Shown here piece after piece: positions 12,098-25,277 of a stretch of DNA of 64,000 nucleotides. Numbering within the stretch: position 1 is the first letter of the stretch; each line of letters begins with the position of its first letter. Source of the stretch: Cylindrodendrum hubeiense (Eukaryota; Ascomycota; Sordariomycetes; Hypocreales; Nectriaceae); NCBI GenBank assembly GCA_014621425.1, contig JAANBB010000006.1, forward strand, positions 344,106 to 408,105, written 5' to 3'. Under the pieces are notes generated by a model. It saw only the letters and a list, made by a program, of their open reading frames with translations. It searched no databases and was not told where the DNA came from. The translations under genes and the position numbers were made by a program.

Positions 12098-13840
12098 GCT
12101 CTATTTTGGTAGATGGAATTATAACAAATAAATTCATCTTGCAATTCTATTTCATAAGCCATAGCTCTTTGACTTTATCTATCGCAGTTGTGTTATCCAA
12201 GGATAATGAAGGGATGCGCTGACGCATGACTTGCTACCTGCATGTAGAGCATACACGTCAGTTCAATAGATATGCCACTTGCTCACTCCTATGATGACAT
12301 GAAGAATAGAAATACCAGTTGAACGGAGAGGCTGATACCTGATTTTCATTCTGGTACGAATTGTCAGTTACAGGATTAAGATCCGTTATACAACAAAAAC
12401 AGCGTGGTAATATAGAACTGAAAGCTGCCTGTAGTAGTATATAAGTAAGTTCAAAGTATGACCATCTATCCTAACCACATGCAACTTGTGTCTTCTCTTG
12501 CCTAGTGTGTGGGGGAATCACAGAGATAGTCAGAGACCTAACAACCAACCCACCAAAGCAGGTGCTGTGACTGTGGTGATAACGGCACAATGGCGATGCG
12601 TCCGCAATGTCGGTAAAGGCGTAGGTAAAAGACTCTCAAAGTGAACAAAACAGACCAGACTGACCGATACCATCAATTGGCATCATCTGATCAAACGGGT
12701 CACGATACAATGCCGCAAAGATAGGCTCAAAAGAGCGTGAATTCGTCGTGCTAGAAAAATAGTTTACTAGATGACCATGACGGTGCTAAAAGGTTGAGAA
12801 TCCGGATGAATCTGACCGCGATCTCTCAATCCTACCCTGCAGCTCTCAATGACTGATTAATTGACCTTATCCAATGGCCTTAATGCCTGCCGGAATGACC
12901 TAGACAGGATATCCCGAGCCTCAAATGGGCTTACATCCTGACTGGCACACATACCAGCCAAGAACGCCCTAATAGGCATTCTACCCCGGAAGACCTGCTA
13001 TCCCTAACACACTAGGCATCATCTGCAAAGAGACAGAGAGCGAAGTCACCGAAACCGGTGCCATGGATAAGATGGCACGCGGAATTGACTATGTAGGCCT
13101 AGTGAAGCTGTGTGGCTTCTAACTCAGTCGGTACCGACGTGGGAGAATCTCGTCGGTCAATTCTATAGCTCAAGTCAAGTACCCGAAGAAAATATATTGC
13201 CAACAGCAGCAAAAGAATCAGCAAAGCTGGCAGAACTAGCAGAATCAGGCACGAACGGGTTACGGAAAGGCGCTAGAATCAAGTCCAGGTCACGGCAACC
13301 CACAAAACGAATCCCAACACCAAAATTGTCAACATATGGAGGATTTGTTCTCTAGCTGTAGATCGTGGTGGGCATCAGGCTTATTCTCGACTCTCTCAAC
13401 ATGGTGCTTACCGTTGTACAGGGGTGCAAGTTATGATGCTATTTCAGTGTGTACCGGCAGACCTGTAGCCCGTTCTATCCAACAATCTTGCCTGTGACCG
13501 GCTATGTATCCCTATCACTATAGTTATGACTTGTGCTTCAAGGTGCGTTGTGGTGGATGTAGCAGAGTGGCGGGCAAAGAAACAGGAGAAAGAAAACAGA
13601 AATATCTGTATGGTCAATTGAGAACCAGCGATATCAGGGCCCAGCGTCTCTCAATTTACGTTAAAATTTCGTGGCATGGCTGCTAGGAAGACCCTTACAC
13701 CATGGAGATGCAATGTGAATAGCTTCATTGCAAGACCCCGCTTTTGGCTTTGAAGCTCCACACTGCCACCGCTGTGGTCGCGCGGTAGCTACACAATGCA
13801 ACTAATCCTATCCTAATCCGCCTAATGACAGCCAGCGGGC
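12098..13840. other. Intergenic, nothing recognised
   Basis: About 1.7 kb with only short open frames lacking motifs. The polar frame near 13110-13355 has no family resemblance. Confidence 0.4.
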
Positions 13841-14440
13841 TTGATGACGCATTGCTCAAGACTTTTAATAGTCGGACGCCTCTGGCTTCTCTCGCAGCGC
13901 TTTGCATTCTTCGAACCTAAGCAAGTGTCAATGGTTAATATAATACCGCTATCTGTCGTCATAACACTCAAATTGATCTTCCCAATCTTTCTGTTGCCTT
14001 CTCCATGGTCGCCGTTTATTAAATTGCACGCGTTCGGCTCACTCCTTGCGTTGTGCTCCTGGACTAGGTACATGGTTTACAGGGACACGATGTTGCTCTT
14101 TGGCAGCGTGCCTCTTATCCCCGCCTCTCTAGCTGTTAGCATGACGTCATACTGCAAATCAAGATTATCAGAAGACACCAAAATTAAGACGACTTCTGAG
14201 CTGGGTGTGATATTTGCATTTCTGGGCGTATTCTTCTCATCACTCTACAACGTAGGGATCTCTACATTCTGACAACAGTTCAACATGTCGAGCATGCAGC
14301 TGCTACTCAATCAGACACAGATCTTCTCCTCTTCAACTTCTTTACTTTATTCCTTTTATTGACAAGTTCCCGGTGTGGACCGTGGTCCCACTCAACCGCT
14401 AGGTCTTAATCTTCCCCGCAGGTGCATGTATTATGTCTCT
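13841..14440 (+). pseudogene. DMT/SLC35E3-like transporter pseudogene
   Basis: Decayed copy of a triose-phosphate/nucleotide-sugar-type drug/metabolite transporter. Readable family segments are FFEPKQVSMVNIIPLSV, then IKTTSELGVIFAFLGVFFSSLY, then NMSSMQLLLNQ, then IPFIDKFPVWTVVPLNR, in the correct family order. The frame is broken by TGA at 14270-14272, a frameshift between about 14320 and 14349, and TAG at 14400-14402 where the family has Trp. The coding-like text runs up to the MITE-like element at 14441. Shortly after that element (about 14610) SIVTQT reappears, resembling the next family segment, so the element probably inserted into the gene. The 5' third was not found. Functional protein is very unlikely. 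Confidence 0.75.
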
Positions 14441-14599
14441 GAGTGCCCAAATGCTTGTGGGGTTGCCTGGGACGAATCGGATTTAAGCCAATACAGAGCC
14501 CAGCTAGCAGATATCTCATCTGGCGGTGGACTGACAGAATTATTGGTATTTGTCAAACCTGGGGAAGTCTAGAGCTGCCCCACAGGCATTTGGGCACTC
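14441..14599 (+). mobile_element. MITE-like inverted-repeat element, copy 2
   Basis: 159 bp element with matching ends. The left end is GAGTGCCCAAATGCTTGTGG; the right end, read in reverse complement, is GAGTGCCCAAATGCCTGTGG. There is no coding capacity. It shares internal blocks with the degenerate copy at 4358-4506. No clear target-site duplication is visible. It sits at the break in the DMT pseudogene. Confidence 0.7.
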
Positions 14600-16047
14600 A
14601 AAGAGATCACTCTATTGTGACCCAAACGCCACGGATATGCAGAATTCAGGTGTTCCGACTCTTCGAGATTTTATGCTAGCTGAAAGGGCTGACATAGCTG
14701 AGGCGAAAACAAGCCGCAGAAGCATGCATTCGGCACCACAGCGGATCCTCCGTATCCTCACGGATGCACCAATATTCCTTGGCTTTAATTAACGGGCTAA
14801 GGTCGGATCAGACCACTACCGATGCAGCCGGAAGTACTAGATGGACCAAAGGCCTTTTCCATTGGATGCCGTTATGTCATAATTCTTTCATGATACATTT
14901 ATGAGCGCGCCCATGCGTTGTTGGGCTGCTCCGATCTGCACCCTAAGAGTGCACGAAGACTAAATATAACAGCGAATAGACTACTAGTGTGGGTGTCGCC
15001 ATAATTTTCCGCGGTTGCACCATATTGTTCCGTGGTTGCACCGTGGCAGGCCGAGACCACTGTACAAGTTGTTAACTCCCCCCGCAAAAATGGGCGTTGA
15101 CTAAGACCGGGATGACGAGATCCTTGAGTAACTTGTTGTAAGCACGAAAACTAACGGCGGAGAGCGCTTTCTAGCTAACACCAAGAAACCGGCTTCTGCG
15201 TGATGGACCCTGAGGATGAGGGGATGGAATGGTAACGGTGACGGCTGAGCGACGTTGGGCCGAAAATCCCGATTGGTGCTCTAGTCTAGCGAGGCCTCGG
15301 TAGGCACCGCCATCTGGAAGCCGGCTCAGCCGTTGTACTCGAAAAAACAAGTGATATGATAGTATGTATCGGAGCGCTTGGGCTGAATTTCTTTTTGAGG
15401 CGATGAGGCTGCAACGCCATGTCGGGGAGTGACATTCATACACCGAGGTTACTAACCTCAAAATAGCCTTGGCTTTTCTGTTGTCGCTCCGTGCGCTGCC
15501 ACGCAACCGGGCCAGCCAGCCTCGCTCTATAGAACATATGCCACATCAGAGCGCTAGTCTAGCAGGTTGGAGTGGCAATAGGCTATGCACATAAGACCAG
15601 CGCAGTCGAAAGCCATGTTGCGAAAACAGGTTAGCTCCCAGGTTATCCTCCTGCATGAATACGATATCACAAGCATATACGAGTTCATGGCTGATTTTGG
15701 CTGATTTTGGCTGATTTTGGCTTATCCAAACATCGGCGATCATCGGCGATCACTGTAATTCGAACTCGAAATGTGCCACTTGCACTTTGGTATTTTCCGT
15801 GGCCTTCACATCCGGTCACTCGCGTCATCAGGGAATGATATTGCAAGTCTACTCACTCGCGTCATCAGGGAATGTTATTGCAACTATACATGGGGAGAAC
15901 TCAGCAACAGCTTCTGTATAAAGAGGGCATTGTGCTCTTTGGTTTACGCGTACTTCACTCTTGCCTCAACTTGCAAACTCAACCCAACTCGCAACACTAC
16001 TCCAAATCACAAACCATCTTTACATCACCCAGCTCAGCCTGTTCAAA
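14600..16047. other. Intergenic with small tandem repeats; promoter of next gene
   Basis: Contains three direct copies of GGCTGATTTT at about 15690-15720, a doubled CATCGGCGAT at about 15731-15751, and a direct repeat of about 30 bp (CACTCGCGTCATCAGGGAAT) at about 15816 and 15854. A TATAAAG at 15917-15923 precedes the gene at 16048. No coding gene recognised. Confidence 0.5.
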
Positions 16048-16437
16048 ATGAAGTTCTTCACTCTCGTTTCGTCCTTCCTTTCCATGACGATGGTTCTTGC
16101 CGTTCCTGGCGATTATTATGGCAAGGTTACAAAGACGGTGACCGTGACTGACACGGTCACGATCACCAAGAAGGTCAACTACCCCGTCACTACCACAAAG
16201 ACAGACACCGTCACCGAAACAGACACCGTCTACAAGACGGTCAAATATCCTGTCACCATCAAGAAAACGGAAACAATCACAAAGACGGTCAAATATCCTG
16301 TCACCACCACCAAAACGATCAAATACCCTGTCACCACCACCAAGACAATCAAATACCCTGTCACCACCACCGAGACCGACACGGTAACCAAGACGGTCAC
16401 AAAGAAGCCCTATGGCGATCCCCATTACCGCGAGTGA
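16048..16437 (+). CDS. Small secreted Thr/Lys repeat protein
   Basis: 129 residues from ATG at 16048, preceded by TTCAAA and a CA-rich leader. It has a signal peptide (MKFFTLVSSFLSMTMVLA) followed almost entirely by imperfect repeats of TKTVKYPVTTTK and VTxTDTVTxT type: KYPVTTT occurs in tandem near residues 75-115. It ends in a short basic tail. There are no cysteines. The pattern suggests a beta-structured or O-glycosylated wall protein. It shares Thr-Val-rich character with the pair at 8279 and 10816 but lacks their Cys module. After the stop, GGTATGTAAC...GACTGACATTTCAAG resembles a 3'UTR intron. Confidence 0.8.
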   Translation: MKFFTLVSSFLSMTMVLAVPGDYYGKVTKTVTVTDTVTITKKVNYPVTTTKTDTVTETDTVYKTVKYPVTIKKTETITKTVKYPVTTTKTIKYPVTTTKTIKYPVTTTETDTVTKTVTKKPYGDPHYRE

Positions 16438-18850
16438 GGAGGTATGTAACTCGAAGACCACTTCAATTGATGGTAGCGACTGACATTTCAAGGATAATTC
16501 GTGATTTAATAAAGTAGCCGCTATGAGTTGGGTGGTGTAAGCACTTTGAGTATTTACCCCAGCGGCAGAATCAGTGACTGGGTTTGGATGCGTCCGAATA
16601 CATTGATTTCATCACTACGGTCCTTTTAATTATGCCGAACCTCGCTTACTCTATTGTTCATTTTCTTTCTGCTATCCCTTTTATCAAGTGACCTTTAGTC
16701 AATGGATTGGAACACTGATTGCTCGATGGCGAGTATATTTAATATTCTTGACACTACATTCATTTATGTAATTACAGATAGTCACAGTATATTCACGGTG
16801 TTTCAGCCGCCTCTGGATGAAAATACAACCACAATACGGTAGAAGAAGACTGCCAGGAAGCTTGTGTATGATTTCTTTCAAGTGATGTGTGGGAAAACAA
16901 TCAGTGATGTTCTGCATAATTATTTATTCACTGCGGGGGTGAAAATGAACAAGTGGCTAGAGAGGGCGGATGGGTTCTAAGTGCGGCAGTTGCCGTGACA
17001 AGGTTCAATGATAAGATGATGTTGGAGTAGCCCTTCAGATCAGTGGGAATAGGTGAGGGTTTCCTAATGCGTTCACGTTTAGCAATCTGGGTCTGGAGTT
17101 CTTCAGCTTTGAGCCGAACAAAATTTGTGAGGGCGAGTAGCTGGGCGAATAATGGCATAAGACCCTTACAATTTATGCAGTGGGAAATTGTTCGTTCAAG
17201 CGTACCTAGTCTCACCAAGTGGCGGCTGCAAGCTGGAGCTGAAGTTGGTGTAATAGCTCCTCATGGTAAAAGTAGCAACCGTGCGGCTCGACAAAAAGTG
17301 CGGCATTTTGTGAGTACAGCGAATCTGGATTTGGCTGTCAATGTTGACTGCAGCTATCTAGACAAATATACTATAAGCCACATGCCAGATATTTCTCGAG
17401 CTCCCCAGACCCTCATTCTCATGCTGCTATTCTCTTGGCTAACCGGTAGTAATAGTACCGAGGGACAGAAGTTTCAGTACATGGACCTGAAAGTCATATT
17501 TTTAGCAATTACGGTGAATACTCATGATGCAGGCTACGTTACGTGCGTTGTTAACGCCAAGTTTGATGACAAGTTGGGTACCACAGCATCATAGGTTCAC
17601 AACGCAGAGCAGCGACTACCAATCATATTGAGTTCGTCTCACCCACCTGCGACCATGGCTGCAGTGGTCAAGTCGCAACGGTAGCAGGCTGAGATAATGA
17701 TGGTTACGGTGAAGATGGGGGCGGCGAGAGAATTATTAAATATAGGCTGTCTGTAGTGAGACGAAGGCATTTTGCCTTGTGGTGCGCTGCAATGGTATCA
17801 AGAACATGGTTGGCTTCTTTGATCAATGATTTGGGACGATGGGGGTGCCTCACCCGTGGTGCGAGAGTTACATGCAGGGAGGCTTCTGCCAGCAGCAGCT
17901 GAAAAGCACCCCTGTAGCTAGGCGGCTTGAGGACAGGGGAAACCCCAATCAGCTTGCAACGGATCTGAGATGCAAAGGATTCCCCAGGGGGGAGAGGTGG
18001 GGGGATCTGAGTACCCCGCATCCTTAAACTCCAGAAGGCTCTAGCAACCTGAAAGGTTCCAAATCGGTACCTTGCACTGGTTATAGCTAGAGTGCAATAC
18101 GTCTTGATCTTTCCATAATTATTGATCCGGACTTTGCAGGCTACTGAAAGTGCACTCGACTAGAGGGAAGCCTGGGTTTGGGAGGGGGGGCACACGGCAT
18201 GCATTTGCTAAGACCAGGTCTGTTATTGCTCAAGTTACGGCACTGCTTCGTGCAGCGGGATTTCTGTGGATACTCGGCCAACATGCTAAAATGTTGCCAA
18301 GCTACCACGCCACCTTGGTAGCGAGGGGCGAACTTGAAAGAAGAATTGGAGCGGCTGAGATGCTTATCAAGCCAACTTGAGCGGATTGTCAGCACCGTTG
18401 CAGCCACGAGCCGAGTTGGGGGTAATCTGCAATGCCGGGACAGGATACGCGGAATGCATGCAGTGGAGGCTGGGCTGACATGGCGAATAATAACCCAACA
18501 AGTCATCGCATGACACACAGACTCATACTTGTAACCAAATGCCGGGCATAACCATCTGACCAAGCTGCCGACTTTCAAGCAGCCAAGCAACGCCACAGCG
18601 TCGGCCTGCCTCCCCCCCCGCTCCATTTGGCCACGAAATAAATGGAAACGCCAGTTGTGATGAATGACATGGAAATTGTGTTGTGCAAGTTGAGTCGGGT
18701 AGCAGTTCTCGCCCCCTTCAATTTGCACACAAGCTTCAGCGAGACGGCAGATTCGAGCATCTGCTGACTCTTTTCTGCTTGCATCTTCGCTCTTATTCAG
18801 TGTGGTTACAACCCAAAGCTGCACTTAGAGCCATAATCATCAGCAAGCCA
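16438..18850. other. Intergenic; possible gene debris on minus strand
   Basis: A minus-strand frame at about 16928-17280 has coding-like text (LMPLFAQLLALTNFVRLKAEELQTQ) and an intron-like GTGAGA...TTGTAAG upstream, but I recognise no family and no start. Other frames are composition noise. Confidence 0.3.
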
Positions 18851-18980
18851 ATGGCCCACCAGCGTCATGACTTCTGGACTTTCCGGGGTTCCATCGTTTC
18901 GCTCCTTTTCGCCCAAATCCAGATCTCGATCGTTCTCGCCAAATCTGATCCTACCCAGTGTGCAGCCTCATATATCCAAG
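18851..18980 (+). pseudogene. Orphan first exon of a secreted/membrane protein
   Basis: From ATG at 18851 the frame encodes a hydrophobic leader (GSIVSLLFAQIQISIVLA) and then KSDPTQCAASYIQ. It ends at a good donor, AAG|GTAATG, at 18981. This looks like exon 1 of a secreted or polytopic fungal protein, but I find no convincing continuation in the following 2 kb. Likely a gene remnant, or a gene with long unread introns. Confidence 0.35.
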
Positions 18981-21900
18981 GTAATGTCAATCGAAGCGTG
19001 CCAGACTAAACCATGCGCTATGGTATGAAACATACACTCTTATCGTATCTATCATGAGAGTTCAAGCCAATGCCTCAGTGAGGATTAACTTTAGTAAAGG
19101 GAAGCTAATATGCATCATCTATGAACGGTACCGGTTGCCTGGCTACACTCCGATGACCTGTTTAAGCTGGTCAACACTTTTGAGCATATCTGTCATAATT
19201 CGCCTATGTTCAGTCAAAATCTTGTGCCAGGTCTGCTGATACTCGACGTAGATCATGTAGCCTTGCTTAATGATCTTGATGTTGGACGCGAACGAGTAGC
19301 CGCGATGACCTCAAATGATGACGCCACAGCTCTTACTCAATAGATCTTTGGAGAGACACCGCATGTTATGATTGTTGTTGAGTGTAATCTCCGTAATATC
19401 GATGCCTTCTTCTACTACTTCTATTCGTATGACCGGGGGGCATGTCTAACGGGATACGTTATTGGGATGACCTTGGCAACTGGCGAGCTTGCTTTCCTTC
19501 TTTGGGGCACCCTTCAACATATTGCCTGGACTTACCGAGATCCAAGGGAGAACAGCATGGCAATTGTCCGTGATGGAAAGCCCACCGGTATCTATTACAG
19601 TTAGCATTCAAGCGCCACTGCGTACCACTGCAATGACACGAGTCTTCTGCTAGAACCTGAGCGGATATGTCGAGTCTCACTATGAGAGCCTGCAGGAGTA
19701 AACTGTAGGATAGACTCAGTAGATTTCGATAGTCGATGATCTTCAGCGCGTGCAGCTCATACGCGAATTAGGCATCTTCAAAGCCAGTGAACGCTTTGCT
19801 CACTTTAGGAATATACTGTACTAACTGACCCTTCATGTTGTACTCAACTTATCCATGACAATGTCTTGTTAGACTATTGCGATACCGGTCGGCGCTGGGA
19901 TTCCGTTACCTTTACACTGACGGGCCTGTTTTCTCCCGGGTATTACTCGTTTTGCGATTCAAATTCCACCTTATTCTTTTTTACTTCACCGGGATCTGGG
20001 GTGACGAGGATCGCCGAAGGATTGCCCCTGTCTTGATTCGTTTCAGGATGGCAAGGGCTAGTTTGAATGTAACTCATGCGGAAAGGAGTCAAGGACTATT
20101 CCCCGATTATCCTGAGCGTAGGAAAATCGTGCAATGGATTCTTTTTTGTCATAGTATCCGTATTATTTTCGCTCATGGCGGCTCTGTGTGTCCTTGACAG
20201 TGGTTATGGGGTCGATTTTGTTAATGGTCTTTTTCACTAAACACGGCATGACATAGTATAGGACTAAGAAATTTTATAGAAGGATAGACACCGAGATGCT
20301 ACTTGATGAATACAATGCGAGAGATGATGCTGTGTCGGATTATACTGAAGACGCTGGGTGACAGTATATAGACTGAGGTTTTGAATAAATCATAGAGACC
20401 TTGACAGCATGTGTGTAGAAGCGGGACCAAAGTAAAATAGTAGACTTAACACTGAAGCACATATATAGATACACATACCTTTCAAGTATCTAAATGTGTA
20501 GCTCTGAAGGTTGTGCATTTCATTTGATGATGGTCTTGTGAAATATCTCAGATCAGACGTCCAGACTGTAGCGAAACAATGAGTCTTCCTCTAAATCCAA
20601 AATACTTAAAGCTCGCCTTGTCTTATATTTCAAAATGTTCCTAGTGACTCTAATTTAGCCAATTGAAGTCAGGTTCAACGTCATACCGCAATTAGGAAGA
20701 CTCTGGGACCCATCTGTGTCAATCTAAGACTGGCCCGGTCAACGATGCCCATTAGCTGTATATTGCCTTGACAATCTAAACATTACCCACCTTACAGTGG
20801 CGCGTCCGGTTCAAGCCGAAATCTCTTGCTCTACTATGTTTGATAGCGTATTCTCCTCAAAGATAGCATGTTCCTAGCTGACATGAGAGTCGTCTGTGAC
20901 CAGCTTTGCCATTTGGTCCTGCGCGCGAACATCTCCAATTTTGAGGTGACTGCATGCCGCCTCTATTTGAATCAGGCCGATGGCTATGTTGCTGGAGATA
21001 ACTGCTGGAGAACACTGCCTCAATACGAATTCAACTGCAAGGCTGTGCTACAGTTGGCCAAGGTCCCTGAAAGGTGATAGATGAGAGTAACATGACTCCG
21101 CCTATTGCTTCCAATTCATGAAGGTGCTATAGGAACGTGCCCTTGTCGAAATGGTCCTTTGGCTAAGACCATCACCGAAGCTTAGCTGACAGAGGAGTCT
21201 CACATGCGGAATGAAGAAGATCGCCCAAAAGCATGATCATAACTGCTTGGCAGATTACCGACTCCATCCCAGGCAGATTAACAAGGCACCGATGCAGTTA
21301 CTCATGCAATTGGTTGCTTTTGGACGGAGTTAAAAACCCGTCCTTCCAGCCGTCTGAAGTCATATGCTCAGTAAGTACGATACCAATACTGAATATTCGA
21401 ACTATATTATGTGATGACATATGTTAAGAAATCCCGTTAAAGCATAGGATTGTAACTTCTTGACAATTCTTGACTAGTTCATAATGAAAATTGACTTGGG
21501 TAATATTTCTACACTTTAAAGGAGTATTAAATAACACAGGAAGAACGTTAATAAGACTCATTTGCTTGAAGATGTATTAACAAGTTCAAATATTTATGCA
21601 TGTTAATGAGCGCTACTACTGTTGCTGATGTAGCTTTCAGTAGCGTAGCTTACGGTACACGTGTACTATACTGCCTATTCATTAAATAGAAGAGTATAGA
21701 AGCGCAGCTCATTATTCAGTAAGTCGTGTGGCTAGTGCCAATCGTACAGGTGCAGGTTTCGTCGGTTCGGATGGCTGGCTCTCAGGAGTCAGCAATGTGA
21801 TTTACTTCAGCTGGGATACCGCAGCTCCAGGGGGGCCTTGAGCGGGTTCTATCTCATCATACCTTTTGAAGACAGGTTGTTAGCCCCATCAGAATGGTCG

Positions 21901-23813
21901 CTGTCCTAGCCCAAAGGAATGATGGGCTGGATGTAGCCGTACAGAATGTGATAAACCCAGCGACAATACAAAAACGTATTAAATGAGGGTCTAGGAGTGC
22001 GGGTAATGTGGCAACGGGCTTTGATATTAAAGGAATCAAATATAAGGTTCACGGCCTGGTGCCATTCATTGAGATTGAAGCCCCCTAACATACTCGACCA
22101 CTAATGCACAGACCTAGTTGGGCCAGCTTTCAGAAACTCACGATTCGACTCCTGCGCCAGGCAGATAAAATGGTCACCAGCCTTGCCCTTACCCTTGCCC
22201 AAGAAGTGACATGTGCTGGACGTCGTCATTCTCACGTGGTTCTCTGTGGGGAATTAATGACTCGAATGGATGCTTACGGCCGTTGTGGTCGCGAAGTGCC
22301 AGGGCACCAAGGACAGCCCCATGCCAAGTTCCCGTACAGGCAATGGGTCGCGTGCCTCGGGGGTTGGGGTTGGCAAAGGCTGCTGGAATGTGTCGTGGTA
22401 TGCGTGAGACCACCGCTGGTAGGTGTCTCACCAGACACCAAAGCGCCGATCAATGCCTCTTTTTGCGGGCCACGCCGCAGCACTGTCCCGTGCCGTCTCC
22501 GACGTCGCCTATACATGGCTCAACTGTGCATGCACACCCTCACGGTATGAGGACAGAAAATTACTGCATGTGGTGGGATACGTGCTGTGGGATTCCCATG
22601 TGATGTCACAAACACGGCCAATATTCTTTCCCAGCCAATAAACACCCCGTGTACAATGGTGTTATGTGGAGAAGTCTCACGGCTTCGGCGATGATGTGGA
22701 GAACGGGTGCGGGGGTGGCTCAGGTTTACACAAAACGCTCGCGTGCCATGTCTCTCTTACAATCATCTCCCAATAATCTCTAGCTACACCAGTCAGAATG
22801 AACCTTGGTGTTCCCTTTTTTGCGACATGTCTTGAAGCGGTCAAAGGAACGGCAGGTGATTTTACACCCATCAAGGTTCCTCATAGGTCTTTCACAAAGT
22901 CACCCTATCCAATCCTCTTTTTATAATCAGGAATGATGTCGTGGGATGCTTGCCCTGATATTTGAACTACCCAAGTGTTTGAACTTACGACTCACCTTGC
23001 AGAATATGTTGAGTTCGGGTGCGGCTACAACCTGCTGTGGTGGAATTCGGACTGCCCGGACATTTATCAGCCAGGGTCCAATCGGGCCACCGAGCGAAGG
23101 AACGAGATAGAGGCTGCCGTGAAAGGGTCTCGGAGTGACCCAGCCGCCTGACACAACATATCCACCACACCCACTATAATACACAGGAAACGTAGATGGA
23201 CTGCAGGGGGTCTGCGCATACATACGTCAGGTCTATCACACGGCTTCTGGCTCAAACCCGTATACTTGGTTGAGAGAAAAAGAGGCGTCGTTCACGCGGC
23301 AATTATGCCTAGTACCAAAAAGGGAACATTCCGAATACAGGATATCATCATGGCTGGACCGCAGCTGTCGTGGATGTGTCAGCCTGGGTCTGGACAATGT
23401 CCTCATCTTCACGAGTGTGGAATTGGCCGCCGAGACATTCCGAAAGAAGCCGACGGGATACTTAGACGAGCGATGCGCGCCTTTTCCAAGCCCATCTTGT
23501 CGCCAACCCGGCAAGTCGGATCCGAGTACACAATCGGGCAACTCCGGCGACTCTACTGCTGCATCGTAAGTATCTTGGACATGTGTCATAGAATGGACGC
23601 GGAAAGCACGTATAATGTCTGGGAACCGAACCTAACCGTGTCTTGGACAGCCCTCGCGGGTTCTCATCATCGGATGTGCCCCTGATTAAAGACGGCGCCA
23701 TCCATCTTCCTTGTCCCCAATACTAATTATCTAATCATAGCGCCCGACAATATCAATTCTGTGCCTCGTCCCAGTCTTCCCACCTCTACACAGCTTGCGG
23801 CAATATCCCCGTC
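18981..23813. other. Gene-poor region
   Basis: Nearly 5 kb with many short overlapping frames on both strands. Segments such as TGYVIGMTLATGELAFLLWG (about 19445) and the frame near 20868-21077 have coding-like composition but no start, family motif or splice continuity. The GC-richer part (22.1-23.8 kb) also gives only mutually overlapping frames. Nothing callable. Confidence 0.4.
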
Positions 23814-25277
23814 ATGATGGACGTGAGAAAAGCTCTCACCAGGTACATTCCCTTCATCCGCGCAGATGTCATATGGAATTCGAGTTGGGATCTCAAGCTC
23901 CTTATCATTCTGCGGATGGTCAGACTTCTCGGCTATGGTGGCACCACGTTCGTTCTCGCTCTATACCTTAACGCACTAGGCTTCGAGGATTCTGATGTGG
24001 GAATCTTCATGACAATGACGCTGGTGGGCGATCTGGCCATTAGTTTCGCCCTCACTTACGTTGGAGACCGTATGGGCGTTCGACTCACAGGCATCATCGG
24101 AGCTCTCTTGATGTGCATCAGCGGCGTTGCGTTTGCCGCACTTGACAACTTCTGGCTTTTGTTGCTTGCAAGCATCGTCGGCGTCATCAACTCAAGGTAG
24201 GTCTCTATTTATCTCACAAAACGGTAGTCATGAGCTGGACTAATAAACCAACCGGATAGTGCAAATGAAATTGACCCCTTTAAGGCGATTGAGGAGGCGG
24301 CCATTGCTCGCTTGAGTACTCCCTCCACCCGAATCGAGGTTTTCGCTTGGTGGTCGATGTTGGGTATGCTAGGCACGGCAATAAGCAATCTACTCACAGG
24401 GTGGGTACTTCATGTTCTTCAACGCTCGGGGTTCAAGCAAGTCGATTCGTATCGTCTCATTTTCCTTGGATACGCTATTACCGGCCTGATGAAGCTCTTC
24501 TTCTGTCTTCTACTGACTCCCGATGTGGAGATACAAGTTTCCGACAAGGAGGCATCAGAAGGGGAACGACAAAGCCATGAAGAGCTTGCGGAGGGCGAAC
24601 CACTCCTTCGACGATCCTCTTTGGGGTCGCCCTACGGAGGTGTTCCCCCTATTACCGGTACCACCAATATGACACCCTCGAATATATCGCCGAGGCAAAA
24701 AATGAGCTTCTTTACTCCTTCATCTTTTACGTTCATTTGGCAGTTGTCGCTTGCCATGTTTTTCGACTTTGTGGCTTCTGGACTGGCGCAGATATCATGG
24801 ATGACATATTTTCTAAAACGAGAGTACGATATTCCTGAAGGAGCGTTAGGATCTGCTACCTTTACCGCAGGGATCATCTCGTCAGTGTTGAACCTCGCGT
24901 CATCGCCATTATCACACGCTATTGGCGTGGTTCAAACCATGATATTGTGCCGTACCGTCAATTCCATTTCACTCTTAATGGTCTCGGTTCCTGCCAACCA
25001 ATACGTAGCCCTTGCTATTTTTATTTTCCGGATTGTTACTAGAGAAATCGACAATGGGCCCAGACAGGCCTTCATCTCCGCTGGAGTTCTAGATGAGGAG
25101 CGCACATCGGCAATGGGTGTCATAAATATTGTTAAGACGATAGGCAGCTGTGTAGGTTTGTACACAACTGGCTTGTTCGCCGGCATGGACAAGTTCTGGC
25201 TTGCGTTTGTTGTCGCTGGTATATTGAAGCTAGTGTATAATGTCTTGATCTTTGTGTTTTTCTGGGGGAGGCGCTGA
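23814..25277 (+). CDS. MFS transporter
   Basis: Exons 23814..24196 and 24260..25277 give 466 residues. The 63 bp intron (GTAGGT...CGGATAG) joins VINS|SANEIDPF in phase 2. The protein has about 12 hydrophobic segments. The N-terminal half contains GDLAISFALTYVGDRMGVRL, the MFS loop-2/3 signature (G-D-R-x-G-x-R). A central hydrophilic loop (about residues 230-280, acidic and Ser-rich) separates the two halves. The second half includes the conserved RIVTREIDNGPRQAFISA. Plasma-membrane or vacuolar proton-coupled transport is likely; the substrate is unknown. It matches a conserved fungal MFS subfamily of about this length. It is 6 kb from the terpene cluster, so no link is claimed. Confidence 0.9.

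Noticed and set aside
17043..17594. 183-codon plus-strand frame
   Set aside because: Its first half is antisense to more coding-like minus-strand text; no signal peptide or motif.
18141..18824. 227-codon minus-strand frame
   Set aside because: Composition is irregular, it overlaps several equal frames on the other strand, and it has no recognisable domain or start context.
22104..22641. Overlapping GC-rich frames on both strands
   Set aside because: All frames are open because of GC content; none has a family motif.
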